Made by a program: the position numbers and the translations under genes
In this document: positions 1-8,474 of the stretch, piece by piece
Layout: each line of letters begins with the position of its first letter
Position numbering within the stretch: position 1 is the first letter of the stretch
Notes under the pieces: model-generated
Seen by the model: only the letters and a program-made list of their open reading frames with translations
The model's database searches: none
What the model was told of the DNA's origin: nothing
Assembly: GCA_029565065.1 (NCBI GenBank)
Contig: JAKQOW010000178.1
Location: 31,122 to 95,121, forward strand
Source of the DNA: Acidobacteriota bacterium
GTDB lineage: Bacteria; Acidobacteriota; JAAYUB01
Length of the DNA: 64,000 nucleotides
Direction: 5' to 3'

Positions 1-2202
1 GAACTCGCCTGTCAGCCACATCGTGATGCGGCCAGTGGAGGCACCCAGCACCTTGCGAATGCCGATCTCCCGGGTCCGCTGCACCGCCATGAACGCCGCC
101 AGCCCGAAGATGCCGAGCGCGTTCACCAGCAGCGCCAGCAGCGTGAAAAGCCCCACCACCGTGCCGGCCCTTTCGTCACCGCGGAACTGCTCGTCGTAAT
201 AGTCTTCGAGCAGGAAATACTCGAATGGGTTGCCAGGGAAGAACGCCCGGAACGATCGCTCCACTTGCCGCATCGCCGCGGCACGCTGGCCGGGCTGCAT
301 CTTCACGGCGAACACGCCGCGCAAATCGCGGCCGTACGGCATGAGCCGGAACAGGTGCGGTTCCACCGCCTGCTTCGGCGATTGCTGGTGATGGTCCCGG
401 ACCACACCCACAATGGTGAAGATGTCGCCCCAGTAATCCACCGGCTGGCCCACCGCGTCCGCCGGCCGGGCGAAACCGAGCCAGCGGGTGGCTGTCTCGT
501 TGGGGACCAGGGCGCGGGCGTCGGCGGGGAACTTGCGGGAGAACCCCCGTCCGTGCACGACTCGGAAACCGAGCAGGCCCAGGTAGTCGTAATCGACTCC
601 CACGATCTGGTAGTTCTTGCCCCGCCCCGGATCCTCGCCCGCCCGGCGGATCGCACCGGCATCCCACAGGATCTGGCGACCCGGCACCTCGGTGCCCACG
701 CATGCGCCCTGAACCGCCGGGTAGCGGGCCAGCTCCTCCTTGAACGCTTCCACCTGGGCCGGGAAGTTGTCGCCCCGCACTCGCGGCGCCGGCAGCACCA
801 GGACGTCCCGCCGGTCGAAACCGAGATCCCGGTCCTTCAGAAAGGCCACCTGGTGGTACACCGCCAGGCTGGCCGTGGCCAGCACGAACGTAGCCACAAA
901 CTGGAACACCACCAGCGCCTTGCGCAGCGCCGCGCCGCGCGCCCGGCCCGGCTGGTCCCGCAGCACCGCCGCCGGCTGGAACGCGGAGAGGGCCAGGACC
1001 GGGTAGATCCCCGACGCGATCACCCCGGCGGCGAACAGGGCCGGCACCAGGGGCCAGGCGGCGGTGTCCGCCCACAGTCGGTACCCGGCCGGCGTGCCCG
1101 TCAGCTCGGCGAATGACGGCAGCAGCGCGCAGTACAAGGCGAAGGCGATCGCCGCCGCCAGGGCGTTAAGCGCCAGGTTTTCCACTAAGAACTGGATCGC
1201 CAGCTGCGCGCGGGAAGCCCCCACCACCTTTCGCAGGCCCACCTCCTTGGCCCGCACCAGCGCCCGGGCGGTGGTGAGGTTCACGTAGTTGACCCAGGCC
1301 ATGGCCAGCACGAACACGGCGATGATGAGCAGCGTCCGCACCGTGGCCGCGTCACCGCCCGGCTCGAGCTCCTGCATGAAGGGCGGATCCAGGTGGATGC
1401 CGGCCAGGGGTTGCAGCTTCAAGTCGATGCGCAGGTTGTACGCCTTCATCAGCTCACCGGCGTGCGCGTCCACCAGTCCGGCCAGCTTCCGTTCGAAGCC
1501 GGCGGGATCGGCGCCGGGGCGCAGGCGCAGGTAGGTGAAGAAGCCCGTGTGGCCCCAGGCGGCGAGGACGTCCGCGCCGAACAGCTGCTCCAGATCCCGG
1601 AAGGGGAGCAGGAAGTCGCACTTCAGGTGGGCGTTGGGCGGGGCGTCGGCGAACACGCCCGCCACGCGGTAGTCGGCTCGGCCGTCCAGGGTGAGGGGCC
1701 GGCCGAGGGGATCCTCGTCGCCGAAGAACCGTCGGGCGGCCGACCGGGACAGAAACACCCGGCCCGTCCAGTCGGACGCCGCCAGGGAATCGCCCGCCAG
1801 CATGGTGAAGCGCAGGATCGAGGCGATCTGCGGCTCGGCGAAGAAGAGCCGCTCCTCGATGAACCGGATCTGGCGATCCTTGCGCGCCATCACCGCCCGG
1901 TAGCGGAAGATCCGGGCGATCCCCTCCACCTCCGGATAGCTGTCCCGGATGAGGGGAGCGGCCGGCGGGCAGCAGGAGGCGAAGCGGACGCTCTCGCCCG
2001 TTTCCGTGGTTCGCTCGTACCGGAGGCGGTAGACTCGGTCCCAGCCGTCATGGAAGCGGTCGAAGCTCCGTTCGAAGCCGACATGGTGCAGGATGAGCAG
2101 GCAGGCGGCCATCCCCACAGCCAGGCCCAGCACCGTGATCGCGGAAAACAGCGGGTTGCGCATCATCTGGCGGCCGGCTCGCCGCACGTAGTGTCTCAGC
2201 AT
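1..2202 (-). CDS. FtsX/MacB-type ABC transporter permease, C-terminus cut off by window edge
   Basis: The reverse strand read from the ATG at 2202 is open for 734 codons and leaves the window, so the end of the protein is missing. It begins with a membrane helix at about residues 17-40, followed by a MacB-like periplasmic region. A first FtsX helix block at about 290-400 contains 'AKEVGLRKVVGAS'. A second periplasmic half follows, and the second FtsX block begins at the edge with 'REIGIRKVLGAS'. This duplicated permease without a fused ATPase is common in Acidobacteriota and Bacteroidota (family knowledge). It should work with a separate MacB-type ATPase to move lipids, peptides or drugs in the envelope; the substrate cannot be told. 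GAGGGAG stands a few bases before the ATG. No ATPase gene is visible in the window. Confidence 0.9.
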   Translation of the reverse strand, partial: MLRHYVRRAGRQMMRNPLFSAITVLGLAVGMAACLLILHHVGFERSFDRFHDGWDRVYRLRYERTTETGESVRFASCCPPAAPLIRDSYPEVEGIARIFRYRAVMARKDRQIRFIEERLFFAEPQIASILRFTMLAGDSLAASDWTGRVFLSRSAARRFFGDEDPLGRPLTLDGRADYRVAGVFADAPPNAHLKCDFLLPFRDLEQLFGADVLAAWGHTGFFTYLRLRPGADPAGFERKLAGLVDAHAGELMKAYNLRIDLKLQPLAGIHLDPPFMQELEPGGDAATVRTLLIIAVFVLAMAWVNYVNLTTARALVRAKEVGLRKVVGASRAQLAIQFLVENLALNALAAAIAFALYCALLPSFAELTGTPAGYRLWADTAAWPLVPALFAAGVIASGIYPVLALSAFQPAAVLRDQPGRARGAALRKALVVFQFVATFVLATASLAVYHQVAFLKDRDLGFDRRDVLVLPAPRVRGDNFPAQVEAFKEELARYPAVQGACVGTEVPGRQILWDAGAIRRAGEDPGRGKNYQIVGVDYDYLGLLGFRVVHGRGFSRKFPADARALVPNETATRWLGFARPADAVGQPVDYWGDIFTIVGVVRDHHQQSPKQAVEPHLFRLMPYGRDLRGVFAVKMQPGQRAAAMRQVERSFRAFFPGNPFEYFLLEDYYDEQFRGDERAGTVVGLFTLLALLVNALGIFGLAAFMAVQRTREIGIRKVLGASTGRITMWLTGEF

Positions 2203-2621
2203 GATCGCTCCCTCGCAACTGAGTGGTCGTCGCCTGTCCGTCATGAACCGTTGAAGCACCATTCTACGCGAAGCGGGGATTTTTTGATTTCAGATATTGA
2301 ATGGGAGGGGCGCGCCCGATGCCGTTGGATCGACAAGTACGGCAACCTGATTGGTGGTGTGATTCTGTCGTCTCGCTTGCGGGTCATTCGAACGACTCGC
2401 CCGAGCCAGATCGTGACCGGGTGAGCCAGACAATCATTCAAAGCGAGTAAAAAAGCTGCCGGCGCGGGCCGGCAGCAATGAGACGAGGGCGTTCCCATCC
2501 TCGTCGGAGTTGTCGAATCGTTCCCCAACCATCACGTGCGGAGTACCCAGGCAACTCACCTCGCCGGTTCGTTGGTTCGCCGGTTCGCCGGATCGGTTTT
2601 CACTCAGGCGGGACGCCTGAA
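2203..2621. other. Intergenic region, permease 5' side and GRE 3' side
   Basis: This stretch has no convincing gene. The left part (2203-2448) is the upstream region of the permease gene and includes the AT-rich run near 2280. The right part holds the terminator at 2449-2476 and a short degenerate repeat of CGCCGGTTCG units at about 2564-2600. Confidence 0.6.
2449..2476 (-). terminator. Rho-independent terminator of the glycyl radical enzyme operon
   Basis: A perfect 9-bp stem (GCTGCCGGC / GCCGGCAGC) with loop GCGG is followed on the minus strand by six T residues. It lies about 150 bases beyond the stop of the gene ending at 2622 and is oriented to end minus-strand transcripts from that operon. 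Confidence 0.8.
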
Positions 2622-4985
2622 CTACACGTCTCCGTGGGCGGTGCGGGCGATGATCTCCTCCTGCAGCGCCGGGTTCAGGTCCACGAAGTAGTCGCTGTAG
2701 CCGGCCACCCGGACGATGAGATCGCGATAGCGCTCCGGGTGGGCCTGGGCGTCGCGCAGCGTGGCGGCGTCCACCACGTTGAACTGGATGTGGTGGCCGT
2801 CCATGCGGAAGTAGCCCCGCACGAGCTGGGCCACCTTGCGGCGGCCGGTCTCCTCGGCCATGAGCGACGGCAGGAACTTCTGGTTCAGCAGCGTGCCGCC
2901 GGTGCGCTGGTGGTCCATCTTGGCCGCCGAACGCACCACGGCGGTGGGCCCGCGGCGGTCAGCGCCCTGCACCGGCGAGATCCCCTCCGACAGCGGCTGC
3001 CGCGCCTTCCGCCCGTCGGGGGTGGCGCCGGTGACCCGGCCGAAGTAGACGTGGCAGGTGGTGGGGAGCATGTCGACGCGGTAGGCGCCGCCGCGGGTGT
3101 TGGGCCGGCCGTCCACCGCCCGGACGTACAGGTCGAACACCCGCCGCATGACGGCGTCGGCCGCGTCGTCGTCGTTGCCGTAGCGGGGCGTCTTTTCGGC
3201 CAGCAGCAGGCGCAGCTCTTCGCGACCGGCGAAGTCGGTCCGGAGCAGCTCCATCAGCCCCGCCATGTCCAGGGTGCGGCGCTCGAACACGTGGGTTCTG
3301 ATCGCCGACAGCGAGTCGGTGATGGTGCCGATCCCGACACCCTGGATGTACGAGGTGTCGTAACGCGCGCCGCCGTCGTGGTAGTCGCGCCCCCGGGCCA
3401 CGCAGTCGTCGATGAGGATCGACAGGAACGGCACGGGCAGGTGCTCGGCGAAGAGCCGCTCGATGACGTTGCTGCCCCGGATCTTCACGTCCACGAAGTG
3501 GCGCACCTGCCGCTCGAAAGCGGCCATGAGCGCGTCGAAGTCGGCCAGCGTCGCCGCCGCGCCGGTGGCGGGCCCCAGGCGGATGCCGGTGTTCGGGTCC
3601 ACCCCGTCGTGCAGGGTGAGCTCCAGGATCTTGGGCAGGTTGAAGTAACCCGTGAGGATGTACGCCTCCTTGCCGAAGGCGCCCGCCTCGACGCAGCCGC
3701 TGGCGCCGCCGCAGCGCGCGTCCGCCAGGCTCTTCCCCTGGCGCGTCAGCTCCTGGACGATCGTGTCGGCGTTGAAGATGGACGGCTGACCGAAGCCCGT
3801 CTGGAGGATCCTGAGCGCGCGCAGGAGGAACGCGTCGGGGCTCTTCCGGGAAAGCTGGATGTTGGAGCTGGGCTGCAGCAGGCGCATCTCCTCGATCACG
3901 TCGAGCAGGATGAACGTCAGGTCGTTTACGCCGTCGCCGCCGTCGGGGGTGAGCCCGCCCAGGTTGATGTTGGCAAAATCGGTGTAGGTGCCGCTCTCCT
4001 CGGCGGTGACGCCCACCTTGGGCGGCGCCGGCTGATTGTTGAACTTGATCCAGAACGCCTGGAGCAGCTCGCGGGCGTCCGCCTCGGTGAGGGTGCCGTC
4101 GGCCAGTCCCTGCCGGTAGAACGGCCAGAGGTGCTGGTCCAACCGGCCGGGGTTGAAGGCGTCCCACGGGTTGAGCTCGGTGATCACGCCCAGGTGGACA
4201 AACCAGTACGCCTGCAGCGCCTCGTGGAAGTCGCGCGGGGCGTGGGCGGGCACGCGGGAGCAGACGGCGGCGATCCGCTCCAGCTCCGCCCGGCGGGCCG
4301 GATCGGATGCGGCGGCGGCCAGCTCCCGGGCCCTGGCGGCGTGCCGCTCGGCAAAGATCCCGATTGCCTCGGCGGCGATGCGCATGGCCCGCAGCTCCTC
4401 CTGCTTGGCCCACGCGCCGGGATCGCCGTGGAAATCGAGCGCGGCCAGCCGCGCGTCGATCTCCGCCTGGATGTCGCACATCCCCTTGCGGTAGATCTTG
4501 TCGTCGAGCACGGTGTGCCCCGGGGCCCGCTGCTCCATGAACTCGGTGAACACGCCGGCGTTGAAGGCGGCGCGCCACTCGGGCGTCATCCTCTCGAACA
4601 GGCGGTCCCGCTGCGTGGCGCCCTGCCAGAACGGCAGGATCTCGTCGCGGTAGATCCGGAGCGTCTCCGCGTCCACCCGGTAGGGGATCTTGGGCCGGCT
4701 GTCGAGGATCTGCAGATCCTCGAGGCTGTGGGCGGTGACCTCGGGGTAGGTCGGCGTGGCCTTGGGCGCCGGGCCGCGCTCACCGACGATGAGCTCGCCG
4801 TCGCCGATCCAGATCGTCTTGTGCGCCAGCACGTGGCGGAACGCCAGCGCGCGGCGCACGGGGGCCGACGCGCGGCGCGCCTCGGCGCTGCGGTAGAATT
4901 CGGTGATCAGCCGCGCCCGCTCCGGCGAGATCCGGGGGACGGCGTTCAGGCTTTCCTCGCGCAGCGCGCGGATCCGTTCGTTCAT
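2622..4985 (-). CDS. hypD: Glycyl radical enzyme, trans-4-hydroxy-L-proline dehydratase type (HypD)
   Basis: This 787-residue enzyme has the PFL-like N-terminal domain and the C-terminal glycyl radical loop 'RVAGYSDYF' (radical Gly762). The catalytic Cys431 and Glu433 are in 'SGCVE'. Residues I recall from the Clostridioides difficile HypD structure appear at a constant offset of minus 3: His157 in 'RAPGHT', Asp275 in 'NPWDAFNPG', Ser331 and Phe337 in 'SGTYTDF', and Tyr447. That agreement separates it from PFL, choline lyase and isethionate lyase. The family dehydrates trans-4-hydroxy-L-proline to pyrroline-5-carboxylate in the anaerobic cytoplasm. The activase gene ends one base upstream, so the two are co-translated. 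No P5C reductase gene is visible nearby. Substrate remains inference until tested. Confidence 0.88.
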   Translation of the reverse strand: MNERIRALREESLNAVPRISPERARLITEFYRSAEARRASAPVRRALAFRHVLAHKTIWIGDGELIVGERGPAPKATPTYPEVTAHSLEDLQILDSRPKIPYRVDAETLRIYRDEILPFWQGATQRDRLFERMTPEWRAAFNAGVFTEFMEQRAPGHTVLDDKIYRKGMCDIQAEIDARLAALDFHGDPGAWAKQEELRAMRIAAEAIGIFAERHAARARELAAAASDPARRAELERIAAVCSRVPAHAPRDFHEALQAYWFVHLGVITELNPWDAFNPGRLDQHLWPFYRQGLADGTLTEADARELLQAFWIKFNNQPAPPKVGVTAEESGTYTDFANINLGGLTPDGGDGVNDLTFILLDVIEEMRLLQPSSNIQLSRKSPDAFLLRALRILQTGFGQPSIFNADTIVQELTRQGKSLADARCGGASGCVEAGAFGKEAYILTGYFNLPKILELTLHDGVDPNTGIRLGPATGAAATLADFDALMAAFERQVRHFVDVKIRGSNVIERLFAEHLPVPFLSILIDDCVARGRDYHDGGARYDTSYIQGVGIGTITDSLSAIRTHVFERRTLDMAGLMELLRTDFAGREELRLLLAEKTPRYGNDDDAADAVMRRVFDLYVRAVDGRPNTRGGAYRVDMLPTTCHVYFGRVTGATPDGRKARQPLSEGISPVQGADRRGPTAVVRSAAKMDHQRTGGTLLNQKFLPSLMAEETGRRKVAQLVRGYFRMDGHHIQFNVVDAATLRDAQAHPERYRDLIVRVAGYSDYFVDLNPALQEEIIARTAHGDV

Positions 4986-4986
4986 C

Positions 4987-5910
4987 TCAGCCTCCGATCT
5001 GAACCGTCAGGCCATGGCGCTCCAGCGCCGCTCGGGCCGCCGCCACCCGCTCCGGGGCGGGAGGCACAGCGCCGGCGAACGCGTCGCACCGGCCCAACTT
5101 GATGTATTTCTGGCCGCCGCCCCGGTGGAAAGGCAGCAGGGCCACTCCGGTGATGCCGCCCAACTCCTCCAGGTACCGGCCCATGGCCTCCAGCGAGGCG
5201 GGGTCGTCGTTGACTCCCGGCAGGAGCGGCACCCGGACCATGACGTGGGCGCCCCGGTGGACGAGGCGCTCGAGGTTGTCCAGGATCTGGCGGTTTGATC
5301 CGCCGGTGAAACGCTGGTGGGCCGCCGCGTCGATGACTTTCAAATCGAACAGGAACTCGCCGGCCAGCTCCGCCACGCGGTCCAGCACCCCGGCCGGGGC
5401 GCAGCCGGCGGTGTCCACCACCGTGTCGATGCCTCGCTCGCGGCACAGCGCCAGCAGCGCGCAGAGGAAATCGGGCTGGGCCAGCGGCTCGCCGCCCGTG
5501 AACGTGGCGCCGCCGCCTGATTCGACATAGAAGATCCGGTCCGACTCGATCTCCGCCATGACCTGCGCGGCGGTCACCGTCCGGCCGATCCGCTGGATGG
5601 CGCCGGTGGGACAAGCCGCGGCGCATGCTCCGCAGCGGACGCAGCGCGCGGCGTCGATGACCGGACCGCCCGACGCCACCGTAACGGCGCCGCGGGGACA
5701 GGCGTCCACACAGAACCGGCAGCCGGACACGCACTTGTGGGGCTGCAGAATCATTTCCGGCTCCGGGAACAATCCTTCGGGATTGTGGCACCAGGCGCAC
5801 CGGAGGGGACAGCCCTTCAGGAACACGCTGGTGCGGATCCCCGGTCCGTCATGAATGGCAAACCGCTTGATATCGAAGATGATTCCGGATATCTCGCCGT
5901 CCGTTGCCAC
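4987..5910 (-). CDS. Glycyl radical enzyme activating protein (radical SAM, two extra 4Fe-4S clusters)
   Basis: This protein installs the glycyl radical on the enzyme encoded just downstream. It has the radical SAM motif CxxxCxxC in 'GCPLRCAWCHNPEG', an 'RFAIHDGPGIRT' lead-in, two ferredoxin-like motifs ('CVSGCRFCVDACP' and 'CVRCGACAAACP') and the SAM-binding 'TGGEPL'. This is the usual build of activases for dehydratase-type GREs, at about 300 residues. The frame stays open upstream to a GTG at 5940. I chose the GTG at 5910 because GGAGG lies five bases before it and the family normally starts close to the 'GxIFDIxRF' stretch. The -10 of its promoter sits in a palindrome, suggesting repression by the divergent FadR-type regulator. 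Confidence 0.88.
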   Translation of the reverse strand: MATDGEISGIIFDIKRFAIHDGPGIRTSVFLKGCPLRCAWCHNPEGLFPEPEMILQPHKCVSGCRFCVDACPRGAVTVASGGPVIDAARCVRCGACAAACPTGAIQRIGRTVTAAQVMAEIESDRIFYVESGGGATFTGGEPLAQPDFLCALLALCRERGIDTVVDTAGCAPAGVLDRVAELAGEFLFDLKVIDAAAHQRFTGGSNRQILDNLERLVHRGAHVMVRVPLLPGVNDDPASLEAMGRYLEELGGITGVALLPFHRGGGQKYIKLGRCDAFAGAVPPAPERVAAARAALERHGLTVQIGG

Positions 5911-5959
5911 CGCCGCCTCCAACCCCTTGCATGAGATCACCCGAATCGCGATCTCTGAT

Positions 5960-5975
5960 ATCTGATATATCAGAT
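5960..5975. promoter_or_regulatory. 16-bp perfect palindrome, likely operator of the FadR-type regulator
   Basis: ATCTGATATATCAGAT is its own reverse complement. It covers the proposed -10 of the activase promoter and lies 133 bases before the divergent gntR-family gene. FadR-subfamily regulators usually bind short AT-rich palindromes between themselves and their targets. The pairing of this site with this regulator is inference. Confidence 0.6.
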
Positions 5976-5992
5976 TTCAAATTAAAAGTCAA
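5964..5992 (-). promoter_or_regulatory. Sigma-70-like promoter for the activase-hypD operon
   Basis: On the minus strand TTGACT is followed after 17 bases by TATATC. The -10 lies inside the 16-bp palindrome and the -35 abuts the divergent promoter's -35. The leader to the GTG at 5910 would be about 45 bases. Confidence 0.55.
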
Positions 5993-5995
5993 TAT

Positions 5996-6024
5996 TTGAC
6001 ATTGAAAATGACATGGCGTACTAT
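5996..6024 (+). promoter_or_regulatory. Sigma-70-like promoter for the FadR-type regulator gene
   Basis: A perfect TTGACA (5996-6001) is followed after exactly 17 bases by TACTAT (6019-6024), about 85 bases before the GTG start at 6109. The two -35 boxes of this intergenic region face away from each other with three bases between their TTGAC cores. Confidence 0.65.
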
Positions 6025-6108
6025 TTCATTCGACTATAATTTTTAGAACTTATTGATGGTATTGGACTCAATCTCCACACCGCAAAGACGATCGCAGGAG
6101 GTTGACCC

Positions 6109-6783
6109 GTGGACGACGGAAACCAGCTGAACCTGAAGACACTCAAGGAGCAGGTGTACGATTACCTGAGCAACCAGCTCAGCCGGCAGGAGTTGCGCCC
6201 CGGCGACGCCATCAACCTGGACGCCGTGTGCCAGCGCCTGGGCGTGAGCAAGACGCCGCTGCGCGACGCGCTCATCGTGCTGGAAACAGAAGGATTCGTC
6301 CGCTTCCTGCCCCGCCGCGGGGTCTACGTGACCGCCATGACTCTGCAGGATATCCGGGACGTCTATCAGATCATCGGCGCGCTGGAGTGCAGCGCGGTGC
6401 TGGGTGGCCGCGGCCGGTTCCGCCCCGAGCACGCCGAAGCGATGGCCGGACTCAACGCCGGCATGAGGGCCGCGCTGGACTCCGACGACTTCGCCGGTTT
6501 CTACCGCCTGAACCTGGCCTTCCACGACACCTACATCGAACTGGCCGGCAACGCCGCCCTGCACCGGATCGTCCACAACCTGAAGAAGCGACTCTACGAT
6601 TTTCCCAAGCGGGATCAGCTCCTCAAGGAGTGGGAATACGCGTCGGTGGACGAGCACCGGCGCATCGCCGACTTGCTGGCGGCGGGCGATCACGACGGCG
6701 CCGCCCTTTTCGTGCGCGATGTGCACTGGTCGTTCCCGGTGCAGGAGCGGTTCATCCGGATCTACTACGCGGGAATCGAGTGA
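6109..6783 (+). CDS. GntR-family transcriptional regulator, FadR/FCD subfamily
   Basis: The 224-residue protein has an N-terminal winged helix (about residues 7-72, with 'LKEQVYDYLSNQLSR' and 'RLGVSKTPLRDALIVLE') and an all-helical FCD effector domain (about 80-212). The FCD domain contains 'LAFHDTYIELAGN' and 'DEHRRIADLLAAGDH', where metal or ligand residues of this family lie. It starts at GTG with AGGAG eight bases upstream. It diverges from the hypD operon across a promoter region with a 16-bp palindrome. I infer that it senses hydroxyproline or a product of its breakdown and controls both the enzyme genes and the transporter gene that follows 45 bases downstream. Confidence 0.9.
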   Translation: MDDGNQLNLKTLKEQVYDYLSNQLSRQELRPGDAINLDAVCQRLGVSKTPLRDALIVLETEGFVRFLPRRGVYVTAMTLQDIRDVYQIIGALECSAVLGGRGRFRPEHAEAMAGLNAGMRAALDSDDFAGFYRLNLAFHDTYIELAGNAALHRIVHNLKKRLYDFPKRDQLLKEWEYASVDEHRRIADLLAAGDHDGAALFVRDVHWSFPVQERFIRIYYAGIE

Positions 6784-6828
6784 CGGATTGTTCTGCCCGG
6801 CCAATCCCGGTGTGATGTTCACACGACC

Positions 6829-8175
6829 ATGAGAGCCGAACCCCAGCCGAGCAACCCCCATCACCAGAGTGCCGGCGCCGCGGGCGCCTGGCTCGACCCG
6901 GCGAGCCGCCGGCATCGCTTCGCCGTGCTCTTCATCGTAGCCCTGGTCCCGCTGGGCATCACGTTCGCCTATGACATCTTCGGCGCCATCGCCCCGACCC
7001 TGGTGGAGGCGCTGGGCGCCGCCCGCAGCACCGTGGCCACGTTCTACACCCTTTACTCGGGCGCGGCCATCCTGTCGCTCCTCATGGTGGGACTGGCCAT
7101 CGACCGCCTGGGACCGCGCCGCGCCGGGCTGCTGTTCCTGGGTTTGGTGGTCGCGGGGGCGAGCCTGGCCGCGGCGGCGCCGTCGCTCCCGCTGATGCTC
7201 GCCGGCCGGTTCCTGTTCGGGTGCGGCGCCGAGTCGGTGCACGTGGTGCTCCTCACCATCGGCGCCCGCTGGTTCCGCGGCCGGGAGCTCGCCCTGGCCA
7301 TGGGCATCGTGATCGCCTGCGGCCGGCTGGGCAGCATCCTGAGCTTCAATTCAGGCGAGCTGCTGGCCGTTTCATTGGGCGGATACCGGCCGGCGCTCGC
7401 CGTGGCCGCCGGACTGTGCGGGCTGTCGCTGGCGCTGTTCCTGGCGTATTGCCTCCTGGACCGCCGCGCCGAACGGCTCGGGGCGCTCGAGGCGGCCCGT
7501 GGCGGCGCGCGCCTCGCCTGGGGGGACCTGCGCGCCCTGCCCCGCGTGTACTGGCTGCTGACGCTGCTGTGCATGGCCTTCTACTCGGCGATCTTCCCCT
7601 TCACCGCGCTGGCCACCGACCTGTTCGCCGACCGGTGGCACATCCCCCGGGTCGCTGCGGCCGAAGGCGGCCTCGCCGTCCGCCTGGGCGCCGGCTTCCT
7701 CAACCTGTTCGGCACCGCCGGCGGACTGGCCTCGCTGTTGACCCTGAGCTCCATGGTGTTCGCCCCCCTGGCCGGCGCCTGGGTGGATCGCCGCGGCGGC
7801 CGCATCGCCCTGCTCGTGACCGGACCGCTGCTCCAGGTGCCCGCGTTCCTGCTGATGGGTCTCACCGGCCTCCATCCCGCCGGCCCGATGCTGCTTTTGG
7901 CGGCGGCCTTCGTGCTCCTGCCGGCGGCGTTCTGGCCGTCGCTGGCGCTGGTGGTGGACCAGCGCCGCACGGGGATCGCTTTCGGCCTGACCATGATGGT
8001 CCAGAACATCGGGCTGGCGCTCTTCCCCCTGCTCAACGGCTGGCTGCGGGACGTCACCCGCTCCTACCAGGCGAGCCTGCTCATGTTCGCCGCGCTGGGC
8101 GCCGTTGCCCTGGCCCTCGCCCTGTGGGTGTGGCGGGAGGACGCCCGCTCGGGCGGCACATTGCGGAGACGGTGA
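6829..8175 (+). CDS. MFS transporter, oxalate/formate antiporter-like
   Basis: A 448-residue membrane protein with about 12 hydrophobic helices and the MFS loop 2-3 motif around 'GLAIDRLGPRRAGL', repeated in the second half as 'AGAWVDRRGGRIALL'. It follows the FadR-type regulator gene by 45 bases on the same strand and probably shares its transcript. It may import the GRE substrate or export a product; the sequence does not reveal which. The stop codon TGA (8173-8175) is part of the first GGTGAATCGG unit of the repeat that follows, so the repeat starts inside the gene end. Confidence 0.88.
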   Translation: MRAEPQPSNPHHQSAGAAGAWLDPASRRHRFAVLFIVALVPLGITFAYDIFGAIAPTLVEALGAARSTVATFYTLYSGAAILSLLMVGLAIDRLGPRRAGLLFLGLVVAGASLAAAAPSLPLMLAGRFLFGCGAESVHVVLLTIGARWFRGRELALAMGIVIACGRLGSILSFNSGELLAVSLGGYRPALAVAAGLCGLSLALFLAYCLLDRRAERLGALEAARGGARLAWGDLRALPRVYWLLTLLCMAFYSAIFPFTALATDLFADRWHIPRVAAAEGGLAVRLGAGFLNLFGTAGGLASLLTLSSMVFAPLAGAWVDRRGGRIALLVTGPLLQVPAFLLMGLTGLHPAGPMLLLAAAFVLLPAAFWPSLALVVDQRRTGIAFGLTMMVQNIGLALFPLLNGWLRDVTRSYQASLLMFAALGAVALALALWVWREDARSGGTLRRR

Positions 8176-8470
8176 ATCGGTGAATGAGTGAATGAGTGAT
8201 TCGGTGAATGGGTGAATCGGTGGATCGGTACAACGATCTGGATTCTGTGATCCAGGACCCAGAACCCAGGTCCCAGAACCCAGGTCCGATATCCGAATGT
8301 CCGATGTCCGCAATACGGGAACGAGCCTCGAGTCTCGAGCCTCGATTACGATACGATTACGAATTACGAGTACGTCTCACGATCACGACGCAGCCTCCCC
8401 CCTATCTCCTATCTCCTATTCTCCTACTCCGTTCACTGTTCACTGTTCACTGTTCACTGTTCACAGTTCC
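8173..8470 (-). repeat. Composite intergenic repeat, copy A (reverse orientation)
   Basis: Read on the plus strand the modules are: GTGAATG heptamers (8173-8227), a GGACCCAGAACCCAGGTCCC block, the core region (8275-8325, reverse of CTCGTTCCCGTATTGCGG), CCTCGAGTCTCGAGCC, CGATTACGATACGATTACG, TATCTCCTATCTCC, and GTTCACT heptamers (8430-8466). It fills the gap between two convergent genes. Spurious short frames run through it. No gene is present. Confidence 0.8.
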
Positions 8471-8474
8471 GGAC

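Noticed and set aside
2622..4985. Assignment as pyruvate formate-lyase or isethionate lyase
   Set aside because: A single Cys-Val-Glu site and the HypD-specific His, Asp, Ser, Phe and Tyr positions point to the dehydratase; PFL has two adjacent cysteines.
2478..5102. Plus-strand open frame of 874 codons
   Set aside because: It is antisense to hypD, whose active-site motifs are unambiguous. Such shadows are expected at this GC content.
5988..6000. GTCAA-TAT-TTGAC as a second operator
   Set aside because: The symmetry is explained by two opposed TTGAC -35 boxes three bases apart; no separate operator needs to be assumed.
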